NCBI GenBank assembly: GCA_016490735.1
Contig: JAEMWC010000010.1
Span: 1,852,501-1,916,500, forward strand
Direction of reading: 5' to 3'
Length of the DNA: 64,000 nucleotides
Source: Pachyseris speciosa
Lineage: Eukaryota; Cnidaria; Anthozoa; Scleractinia; Pachyseridae
Shown: positions 20,694-29,639 of the stretch, in pieces
How the letters are laid out: every line of letters begins with the position of its first letter
Numbering within the stretch: the first letter of the stretch is position 1
The notes under the pieces: generated by a model
Databases searched by the model: none
The model's input: the letters and a program-made list of their open reading frames with translations, nothing else
What the model was told of the DNA's origin: nothing
Position numbers and translations under genes: made by a program

Positions 20694-21005
20694 GGATACT
20701 TCACAAATTAATGTGATCAGGTAAGCTGGCGCCACTCTAGGGGCACTAAGGCCACAAGGTAGCGGGCATTACCCCTTAAATCTACCAAAGCAAAGATTGA
20801 GCCCAAGCATTAGCAGCCATGGACAGCTGTTTCGGCCTTGTTAGGCCTCATCAGCATGGCATAGCTAAAGCTCAGGCTAAACTACCCACATATCAATAAA
20901 ACAAGCAATAAAAACGTAAAGCTTGTGGGATGTGGTTGGAGTGACAAGGATACTTCACAAATTAATGTGATCAAGTAAGCTGAAGCGACTGTAAGGGAAT
21001 TTAGC
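20694..21005 (-). mobile_element. hammerhead-ribozyme repeat, copy 2, with head-to-tail second unit
   Basis: Minus-strand copy. The words GGATACTTCACAAATTAATG and TGATCA(A/G)GTAAGCTG occur at both ends in direct orientation (20,694-20,728 and 20,949-20,982), about 255 bp apart. In between are the ribozyme and ACGTAAAGCTTGTGGGATG. It therefore contains more than one unit in head-to-tail order, the second truncated. Tandem arrangement is what reverse transcription of a circular or multimeric self-cleaving RNA, or PLE-type tandem terminal repeats, would leave. Confidence 0.75.
20797..20880 (-). ncRNA. type-I hammerhead ribozyme, copy 2
   Basis: Same core as copy 1: CTGATGA, stem II GGCC/GGCC, GAAA, palindromic stem III and GTC. 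The inner stem I GCCATG/CATGGC is intact. The outer stem I is weaker, with CTTTAGC against GCTAATG and one G-U pair, so some base changes have accumulated. Confidence 0.88.
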
Positions 21006-21639
21006 CCTCATTAACGGGGGGCTTAATAGCCGTTTTCGTCTTAAAATTAAAGATTATTTCATAAAGAACAACAAACAATATTATGTGTTTGAGTGTACAT
21101 TGGTTTAAAAACGTGACATATTTGAGTAAATAAACGCAAGTATGTAGTGTTCAGTGCTTGCCTTTTCATTGGCAGTTTCCGTCGAACTAAACAATAACAT
21201 AATAATCAGAAAGCAAATCTTAAATTTTTCATGGCACGGAGAAAGCCGCAAAACTAACTAAAAAACTCGTTTTATCCTCATTTATTGGGCTGCGATTCTC
21301 ATAATGCGCATGACCTGAACAGCAAAAACAGTCCCAAACGCACAGTGGAAATGTGTCGCATTTTAAACTGTTGTGTCCCAAAGTGGGTAATTAAAACCTA
21401 CCTGACGCGTGGATATGTAAGCCGTTTTGGTCGCTGTTCTCCTCATTACGGTAGCACTCTACGTCGAAGATCAAGGACGTTTGTGTAAGTTTTACTCTCT
21501 TTCCTTTATTTTCCTTTTTTCTTGCGGTGACCCTCCCAGGGACTTATGCTCAGTCTTCTTTAACTGTAACCTGGGGTAAGCCACGTCTTTTGTACGCCTT
21601 TTACTTCTGATCTGTCCTTGGCGGTCACCCATCAGTTTT

Positions 21640-22120
21640 TCTTGACCTGTTCACCAGGTCTTTACTTTCTTTTCTTTTCTTCGGCTTTTCCCGCGCCTTT
21701 ACACCCGGCGGGCCTGCCTTCCCTTGTTGGATTGTGGGCCTTGTCCGGGTAATTGTCACGCTTTGTACGCTTATTGCATTAGCTGTTGTAGTTTATAGCT
21801 CTTGGGGATATTGCCTGAGTAACTTCTCTTTTTACCGCGCCTTTGCGCCCGGCGGGCTTGCCGTTCCTTGTTGGATGAATTTGTGGGCCTTGTCTTCATG
21901 TGTAATAGTTACGCTTTGCATGCACGCTTATTGCATTAGCTGTTTTAATAGTTTTGGGGGTTTTCCTTAAGTAACTTTCCTTTTTCGCATTCTACTTTTT
22001 TCGTTTCGATTTTTGCCTTTTTTCACTGTTTATTCTGTCAAATTGCTTGACAGTTTTTCCCGCGTCTTGGTCTTGGCCTTGTTCGGGTAATATTCTCGCT
22101 TTGCAGGAGAACTAGCTTTG
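21640..22120 (-). pseudogene. tandem fragments of a PLE-associated upstream ORF
   Basis: Three partial copies (about 21,685-21,835, 21,835-21,985 and 22,055-22,110) of a GC-richer segment, CCCGGCGGGCCTGCCTTCCC. It matches 49,540-49,680, where on the minus strand it codes for the basic stretch CPDKAHSPAREGRPAGRKGA. Here the frames are broken, so only footprints remain. The tandem copies are about 150 bp apart. The short protein-like frame at 22,131-22,394 (+) next to them is not recognised. Confidence 0.55.
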
Positions 22121-22689
22121 CGTTCCCAAAATGAATTATTTGATGATTGGATTTCAGTTTGAAAGTAGTTTCCAGATTTTCTATGGTTACGAAATTAACA
22201 CTGAAACAGTATCCGAAAACAACAAAGGATATACAGTTCAATTTCCTTTCATCCTGAACTATTCGAAGATCTTCAAACTAATATCGAATATTTTTCTTGC
22301 CGAGAATCAATCCCCCTCGTCGATGATTTTTATTCGAGAAGAGGATAGCAAACGATCAATCCGAATTTTCGCTCCGCTCCACTCAGATAAATAGTTTTGA
22401 CAACGAAACAACAAGTGATTTAAGGGAGATGAGAAAAATGAAGATTGCATGGTAATTAAAAGTTAAATTTGGAGGTTAAAAATTAATGGACAAACACCGA
22501 ACAGGTTGTCCTCAACCTGGAGTACACCCATTTTGTAGTAGACTGTCCGAGTGTTTGTGTGCCTTACTATTACTTTTTAATTTCTTCGTCAAATAACTTG
22601 ATTGTTTCATCAACATCCAGGTATAACACCCCCTTAAAAAGGTGGTAGGATGAGATGTGCGTGTACTGAAAAAAGTTTCGGTGGGCTTG

Positions 22690-23310
22690 AAGGATTTTGA
22701 AAGTTAAAATTCGAGGTCCTTGAAAACCTCGATGTCGAGGAAAACAGCGCGTGCTGATGACATTTCACAAGTGAAATTGATTGTATGGTGGAAGGAGTTA
22801 GCGAACTTTACGAAATCAGAAACTTCTGTAATACGGTTGTTCCACAGTGAAACCATGTCATCAATATATCTTTTCCAAACGAGAGGTTTGTGTATACTAG
22901 CCATTAGTAGTCGTTTTTCGAGATCTGCTTTAAATTTGGCAGAGAAAGTGACAGCCATTTTTAGTTTCCATGGGTTTGTACGAAATGCTATCAGTTGAAT
23001 TAGAAAGAATTTTCTTCAAGTATGAGCTGAACGAGTTAACGTAAATCGTTGCTGGGAATTGGAGAATTGGCAGATTATGCTAATAGTGGCCCTCGTAGCA
23101 GCGGCAAATAACATGAATTCCTTCTGTTTTGAGGAATGTTAGTTTAGAAGAAACTAACACGTCCAGAGTGCCTTTGGAAGTTGCGTGTTTTCGATTAAAT
23201 TGATAAGATCAGTGGTGTCTTAAAGTATGACTCTTGTTTGATAGCGATGGGTTGTAATGAGTCCATGAAACTGGAAATACGTTCTGTAGGGCCGCTACTA
23301 CCAGAAACAA
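22690..23310 (-). pseudogene. Penelope-like RT fragment, copy A
   Basis: The best part is an open frame of 84 codons (22,958-22,704) with KPLVWKRYIDDMVSLWN, the RT catalytic YIDD region, then FANSFHHTINFTCEMSS and AVFLDIEVF. Upstream (22,990-23,305) a mutated N-terminal part shares words with copy B at 47,709-48,060, including SGSSGPTERISSFMDSL. The fragment is bounded on the right by a TTACTA microsatellite. Stops show it is inactive. Confidence 0.8.
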
Positions 23311-23398
23311 TTTGCTGTTGCTATTACTATTACTATTACTATTACTATTACTATTACTATTACTATTACATTACATTACTATTACATTACATTACTAT
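23311..23398 (+). repeat. (TTACTA)n / (ATTACT)n microsatellite
   Basis: About 14 hexamer units, degenerating to TTACAT. The same sequence type recurs inside each ~243-bp tandem unit at 24,420-24,990. Confidence 0.85.
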
Positions 23399-23399
23399 A

Positions 23400-23900
23400 A
23401 CATTCTTAATTCTGTTTCCCGGCAGGGCTGTCAATTTCAGCTTTATAATAACTTTATTCATATGTTGTTCCCGTGTTTTTGTTCCACCCGACTCGACTAG
23501 CTCTGCTATACTCGAGTGGGCAAATTGTGATTTCGTTGAAATAAGTCGTAAGTAGAAGTTGTTGTTGTGTTCGGTATTGACGGCCAGGGGAGGGCTACTT
23601 AAATAATGGGGGAAAGGAGGAGGGGTTGACGTGAAACCCCTTAAATCTTAATGCTAACAATAATACCAATCTTAATCCTGTATTCCTTGAAAATCAGTGT
23701 CAAACATTGTCAACTAGTAGGAAGCTACAGTGGGAGAACTTACGTTTCTGATAAGAATTTTTTTCAATGAATGTTTTTAAACCAATAGGGAAATCCCTGT
23801 CTCTTTCTCTGTCTTGGCTTAATATGAGGTGGCTTAACTCCTCAAACCAGTTCTCTTTATCAGAATTGCAAAAACAAAAAAAAAAGGAAACAGACAGACA
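23400..23900. repeat. duplicated segment, left copy
   Basis: From CCCGGCAGGGCTGTCAATTT through GCTTTATAATAACTTTATTC and TTCTCTTTATCAGAATTGCA. The same sequence in the same order lies at 25,003-25,455 with small indels. It includes exon-like block X (next entry). Confidence 0.8.
23745..23880 (-). other. exon-like block X, copy 1
   Basis: Minus-strand coding-like block reading NSDKENWFEELSHLILSQDR, then a basic stretch RERDRDF, then KNSYQKRKFSHCS. A pyrimidine-rich tract precedes it, as before an exon. Related blocks lie near 25,330-25,450, 30,310-30,455, 32,735-32,880, 33,060-33,175 and 57,525-57,650. In the 30,455 copy the junction is TTTCAG followed by ATAAAGAGAAC, a canonical acceptor; the other copies have TTCTG there. 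Function unknown. Confidence 0.45.
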
Positions 23901-24289
23901 GAGGAGAGAGAGATAAATAAAAAAAGGATGTAATATATTAACAACTAGTCTCTTTGCCAAGGTTTCTGACTGACAAAAAAAGAGATTATAACAAAATAAG
24001 GACTCCGAAAAAGATGGTACGGTGTTGAACTTACAAGGAAAGCCAGCTAGGAAGGTGTGAGACACATGAATGATTACTCGGGCCGTAAGGCATCTAGTCA
24101 AGGATTCGGCTCTGTTCTTTTTTATTAGTCTTCGTTTCTTGATGTTCCCAGTGCACGTGTCCAACACGCACCACGGCACAGAAGCAATTCATGAATAAAA
24201 AAATGTCAATGAGAATTTTTTTTGGTGAAAATATCAGAGATAAAACCCATCATACTACCCCTTTAACTTAACATGTTTTTTTTTTCAAT

Positions 24290-25005
24290 GTGATATTTAA
24301 AACTCCCAACTTTCAGCATTAGTTTTGGACAGCAAATAACAGGGCCGTGCCATCTGTAATGTCAAATGTCATGTATTAGCAAGAAAATTCAGCCATCAGA
24401 CTTGCTCAAGGGAGTGTACACTGTTGCTGTTGCTATTGCTATTACTTTTACTATTCCTATATTACTATTACAATTACATTACTATTACTATTACATTACT
24501 ATTAACATTCTTAATTCTGTCTCCCGGCAGTCGATGTGATATTTAAAACTCCCAACTTTCAGCATTAGTTTTCGACAGCAAATAACATGGCCGTGCCATC
24601 TGTAATGTCAAATGTCATGTATTAGCAAGAAAATTCAGCCATCAGACTTGCTCAAGGGACTGTACACTGTTGCTATTGCTATTGCTATTACTATTACTAT
24701 TACTTATTACTATTACATTACTATTACTATTACATTACTATTAACATTCTTAATTTTGTCTCCCGGCAGTCGATGTGATATTTAAAACTCCCAACTTTCA
24801 GCATTAGTTTTCGACAGCAAATAACATGGCCGGGCCATCTGTAATGTCAAATGTCATGTATTAGCAAGAAAATTCAGCCATCAGACTTGCTCAAGGGACT
24901 GTACACTGTTGCTATTGCGATTGCTATTACTATTACTATTACCATTACATTACTATTACATTACTATTACTATTATATTACTATTAACATTCTTAATTCT
25001 GTCTC
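24290..25005 (+). repeat. three tandem ~243-bp units with TTACTA microsatellite cores
   Basis: TGTGATATTTAAAACTCCCA starts units near 24,290, 24,535 and 24,775. Each unit continues with GCCGTGCCATCTGTAATGTC, CAGCCATCAGACTTGCTCAA and a variable (TTACTA)n part, ending TTAATTCTGTCTCCCGGCAG. Units are about 97% alike by eye, so the expansion is recent. The microsatellite length differs from unit to unit. Confidence 0.85.
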
Positions 25006-25455
25006 CCGGCAGGGCTGTCAATTTCAGCTTTATAATAACTTTATTCATATGTTGTTCCCGTGTTTTTGTTCCACCCGACTCGACTAGCTCTGCTATACTC
25101 AGTGGGCAAATTGTGATTTCGTTGAAATAAGTCGTAAGAAGGGCTGCTTAAATAATGGGGGAAAGGAGGAGGGGTTGACGTGAAACCCCTTAAATCTTAA
25201 TGCTAACAATACTACCATTCTTAATCCTGTATTCAATACTGGATTAACAATGGTAAAAATCAAAAATCAAAATCAAACAGTGTCAAACATTGTCAACTAG
25301 TAGGAAGCTACAGTGGGAAAACTTACGTTTCTGATAAGAATTTTTTTCAATGAATGTTTTTAAACCAATACGGAAATCCTTGTCTCTTTCTCTGTCTTGG
25401 CTTTATCAGGTGGCTTAACTCCTCAAACCAGTTCTCTTTATCAGAATTGCAAAAA
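25003..25455. repeat. duplicated segment, right copy
   Basis: Second copy of 23,400-23,900, again starting CCCGGCAGGGCTGTCAATTT. A small deletion removes the sequence after GAAATAAGTCGTAAG. Confidence 0.8.
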
Positions 25456-25879
25456 CAAAAAAAGGAAGGCGGTAGGTTAGTAATGTATTAACTTCAACTT
25501 CAATGGTTTGAAGTTTGCACCTCTTACTTAATTAACAGGGATTTCAAGAAACATAATTGCTTATAATTATTGTTACAAGCAATAATGAAATTTGTACTTT
25601 CGACTGGATATAAATAACAATAATCTCAAACTAACTTTCTTTCAATTGCGACAAGAGACTTGTAAAATAAATTGATATAATATTGATTTGTTAAGCAAGG
25701 CGCAAAGTAGCGGATAAATTAAAACTGATTGATCAGTTTTAGTCCCTAAACAGAAACGTTTAGTCTCAAAAACACCGGCTCCATACGGGTACCATTTGGA
25801 CTCTTTGACTATCTTCAGGCAATTAAATTAGCAGCCAATTTACTTACCAATTACAGAACTACTTCCTTCTTCCTGTTGA

Positions 25880-26600
25880 CGCCTGAGTTTTGAATTGGTG
25901 GTTTCCATGTGGATTTGGGTGATGAGGGATGAGCAACTGATTTCCTTATGTTTGCGAACAAGTATCTCAAACGCATTGTTTTAGCAACATTATCAAAATC
26001 CTTTAGTAAGGATTTGTTAGAGTAAAGAACAGGCCGGGAGTAGGTATGAATTTAAGACCTCTAAAAAGGAGTTTAACCTCATCATTTGAATGAGATTTTC
26101 GTGAGAAATTTGATGTATTTCTCGTTCTTTGCTCTAGCTATATAGGTTAAAACAGCTTAAAGATGGCTCGTCTATGATAGCGTTTCTTATGACCCTTAAT
26201 AATGTTTCGTGTGGAGCCCTTAGAGTCAGAGGACGAAACACCAGTATAAGGTTCAACTCTACTTTTATTTACATTCATTGCCTTACTTACTTGACACAAC
26301 ATTTCTTGTAGCTCGAATAATTGAGCATACATAAAAGCGAGATTACAGTTTTAAACTAGTTTGTTGTTGGCGTGGTTTCTGGTTCCTTGGGACCTCTGCT
26401 GGTCCGGGTGCAGGTCTTGGAGTAGCTACTGCTGGCTGAAATTTCCTGGTTGTTTGCAGCTGGCTTCTTTTCCTGCTGTTTAATCAGACTTAAGAGTTCC
26501 GCTAGGGCTTTGTGACACATTTGGTCAAGGGCAGTCTGGAATGCTTTGTCGAACGTGATGTGTCCTTTAAGTCTATACTGCAGTCCGTAGGGACACACGC
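25880..26600 (-). pseudogene. PLE-associated upstream ORF, copy C
   Basis: Minus-strand frames MCPYGLQYRLKGHITFDKAF (26,598 downward) and MYAQLFELQEMLCQVSKAMN with SSSDSKGSTRNIIKGHKKR (26,332 downward). Copy B at 48,420-49,205 matches closely in the same order, and there it lies just 5' of a PLE reverse transcriptase. It is therefore probably the N-terminal or first ORF of that PLE family. The basic KGHKKR stretch suggests nucleic-acid binding (inference). Frameshifts separate the two frames. Confidence 0.6.
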
Positions 26601-26622
26601 AGTTCCTCGAGTATTCTCATCA

Positions 26623-29110
26623 TCGGAACTGCTTTCCAGATCGATGTATTTAACTGTGACAATTCGGTTAGTGGTATTGATAACAATGCAGTGCCATTTG
26701 CAAATACCTGGTTCTTTTAAATCTATTTGATTTTTGATTTAGCTTTCCAAAACAGTTCACTTGATTTATCATGGACACTGCTGCGTCTGGTGCCCATCTG
26801 GTTTCTGATTGATGCCAAACAGAATGGTTTCTCTTGGTATAATATTCAGAGCAAGGTGACTGGTTTAGTTAACTAGAGAATTTATGGGAGAGTCCAGTAT
26901 TTGATTGACACAAAGGAATTATTTAAAGGTGACTGGTTTAGTTCAACGAAACCTTATCACTGGATAATTTAGAGAGACCAGTATTTGATTAACGCAAAGG
27001 AACATTTGAAGGTAACTGGTTTAGTTAACTGGAACCCTTTTAATGGACACCCCTGCGGAGCGTCATAGTTTTACGTTGTTATACTGCGTAACGTCGTCAG
27101 CGTTCAAGTCCTTTTTGCATCATCGGAACTGCTTTGCAGATCGATGTATTTAACTGTGACAATTCGGTTAGTGGTATTGATAACAATGCAGTGCCATTTG
27201 CAAATACCTGGTTCTTTTACGAATCCGAGATCCGTGCTTCAAAGTTTCTAGTGTTCGAAATGGCCAAGTATTCGGCTGTTCGTTGTAAATATCTCATGAT
27301 TTGAAAATTGAAAGTCTTCAGACTCCTACCTTGTGGATTACATTGTACGCAGCTTTCAGCCTCCTTGTCATATTTTTGCGTGGTTTTTCGCCTTGATACA
27401 GTGTAACGGTGTCGGGGCTGAATTCCATTTCTCTGTCATTAAAACCACCTAGCGGATCGATATATCTAATCCTCACAGTTGCGTCCATGGTTTTCATAAC
27501 CCTGCAGGGCCATTAGGAGATTCCTGGTTGTTTCACGAAACAGAGATTCATACTTTAAAGTTTGTCCTCTTAGTTGATCATTCTTGTGCCGAGCTGGTTT
27601 CTGGTTGATTCCAAACAGAATGGTTTCTCTTGGCATAATATTTAGAGCAAGGTGACTGGTTTCTTTTAAATCTATTTGATTTTTGATTTAGCTTTCCAAA
27701 ACAGTTCACTTGATTTATCATGGACACTGCTGCGTCTGGTGCCCATCTGGTTTCTGATTGATGCCAAACAGAATGGTTTCTCTTGGTATAATATTCAGAG
27801 CAAGGTGACTGGTTTAGTTAACTAGAGAATTTATGGGAGAGTCCAGTATTTGATTGACACAAAGGAATTATTTAAAGGTGACTGGTTTAGTTCAACGAAA
27901 CCTTATCACTGGATAATTTAGAGAGACCAGTGTTTGATTAACGCAAAGGAACATTGCTTTAGTTAACTGGAACCCTTTTAATGGACACCCCTGCGGAGCG
28001 TCATAGTTTTACGTTGTTATACTGCGTAACGTCGTCAGCGTTCAAGTCCCTTTTTGCATCATCGGAACTGCTTTGCAGATCGATGTATTTAACTGTGACA
28101 ATTCGGTTAGTGGTATTGATAACAATGCAGTGCCATTTGCAAATACCTGGTTCTTTTACGAATCCGAGATCCGTGCTTCAAAGTTTCTAGTGTTCGAAAT
28201 GGCCAAGTATTCGGCTGTTCGTTGTAAATATCTCATGATTTGAAAATTGAAAGTCTTCAGACTCCTACCTTGTGGATTATATTGTACGCAGCTTTCAGCC
28301 TCCTTGTCATATTTTTGCGTGGTTTTTCGCCTTGATACAGTGTAACGGTGTCGGGGCTGAATTCCATTTCTCTGTCATTAAAACCACCTAGCGGATCGAT
28401 ATATCTAATCCTCACAGTTGCGTCTATGGTTTTCATAACCCTGCAGGGCGATTAGGAGATTCCTTGTTGTTTTACAAAACAGAGATTAATACTTTAAAGT
28501 TTGTCCCCTTAGTTGATCATTCTTGTGCCGAGCTGGTTTCTGGTTGATTCCAAACAGAATGGTTTCTCTTGGCATAATATTTAGAGCAAGGTGACTGGTT
28601 TTTTTAAAATCTATTTGATTTTTGATTTAGCTTTCCAAAACAGTTCACTTGATTTATCATGGACACTGCTGCGTCTGGTGCCCATCTGGTTTCTGATTGA
28701 TGCCAAACAGAATGGTTTCTCTTGGTATAATATTCAGAGCAAGGTGACTGGTTTAATTAACTAGAGAATTTATGGGAGAGTCCAGTATTTGATTGACACA
28801 AAGGAATTATTTAAAGGTGACTGGTTTAGTTCAACGAAACCTTATCACTGGATAATTTAGAGAGCCCAGTATTTGATTAACGCAAAGGAACATTGGTTTA
28901 GTTAACTGGAACCCTTTTAATGGACACCCCTGCGGAGCGTCATAGTTTTACGTCGTTATACTGCTACCTAGCGGATCGATATATCTGATCCTCACAGTTG
29001 CGTCCATGGTTTTCATAACGCTGCAGGGCCATTTGGATATTCGTGGTTGGTTGTTTCACGAAACAGAGATTCATACTTTATAAAGTTTGTCCCCTTAGTT
29101 GATCATTCGA
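26623..29110 (-). repeat. tandem array of ~945-bp units carrying exon-like block Y
   Basis: ATCTATTTGATTTTTGATTT begins units at about 26,721, 27,671 and 28,610, spaced 949 and 939 bp. Each unit holds three ~75-80-bp sub-repeats (GGTGACTGGTTTAGTT ... AACGCAAAGGAA). On the minus strand each also holds two related coding-like blocks: Y1 with INTTNRIVTVKYIDL and Y2 with YIDPLGGFNDREMEF and VTLYQGEKP. Y2 ends at CACAAG/GTAGGAG, a plausible splice donor. In the copy at 28,040-28,180 block Y1 is open throughout. Partial relatives lie at 29,640-29,950, 31,790-32,340 and 54,090-54,440. Confidence 0.75.
28005..28175 (-). other. exon-like block Y1, best copy
   Basis: Open stretch of about 55 codons: GFVKEPGICKWHCIVINTTN, then RIVTVKYIDLQSSSDDAKRD and ADDVTQYNNVKL, then a stop. 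The pattern W.C.VI.T...V..KYID ... DAVT.Y is shared by all Y blocks in the window. The copy at 27,070-27,235 has lost one base and is shifted. I do not recognise the fold. The length, one strand and recurrent pattern suggest a real protein segment that was amplified. Confidence 0.5.
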
Positions 29111-29171
29111 GTGATCGTCAACAGTCCACTGAAAAATCTAGCCAAGATTTCATTCAATCGAAAAGTGTCCT

Positions 29172-29597
29172 TACATACAATACATACATACTTATCCTCT
29201 CCCCGTTGGGCTTCTCAGGGATAGTTTACATCACTGGCCGGTTGACTTGACCAGACTGCTAGTGCAGTTTACAATTAATGAAGTAACTAATGAGTGCCCC
29301 CGTATTATAGATATCTAGGACAGACCCTAGGGGTGGTCACAGCCAGAGTTTTGTTACGTCCCTAGTGGTTCTTTTACGTCCACAGAATCAGATTAAGTGA
29401 AAGTACTGTGAGACGGGGCCTACGGTTTATCGTCCTTATCCGAGAAGACTAGAAAGTCTAACCATTTGCAGATGTCATTACACAGGCAGCACTTTCTCCT
29501 CAGGTATTTTAAAGACCCTGAGTGTTGGTCCGGCCGGGGTTAGAACCCGCGACCTCCCGCATGGTAGTCCGGTGCTGTACCACTGAGCTAACCGGTC
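29172..29597 (-). mobile_element. tRNA-derived SINE
   Basis: Minus-strand head with RNA polymerase III promoter boxes: box A TTAGCTCAGTGG (plus complement 29,580-29,591) and box B GGTTCTAACCC (29,537-29,547), 30-odd bases apart as in tRNA genes. A ~330-bp unrelated body and an ATGT-rich tail (GTATGTATGTATTGTATGTA) follow. A paralogous segment near 31,730-31,785 lacks the element (AAAGTGTC ... AATCTTTGAAATC), so it is a real insertion. It is not a tRNA gene because the acceptor and anticodon stems do not close. Confidence 0.85.
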
Positions 29598-29639
29598 TGC
29601 GGTCTTCGTCTAATGAATCTTTGAAATCTGATGATTTTT

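Noticed and set aside
23700..24179. 159-codon gene on the minus strand
   Set aside because: Only the C-terminal part (block X) recurs; the rest is read-through of a pyrimidine-rich tract and flanking repeat.
29525..29597. Functional tRNA gene on the minus strand
   Set aside because: Only promoter boxes are conserved; stems do not close and it continues into a SINE body.
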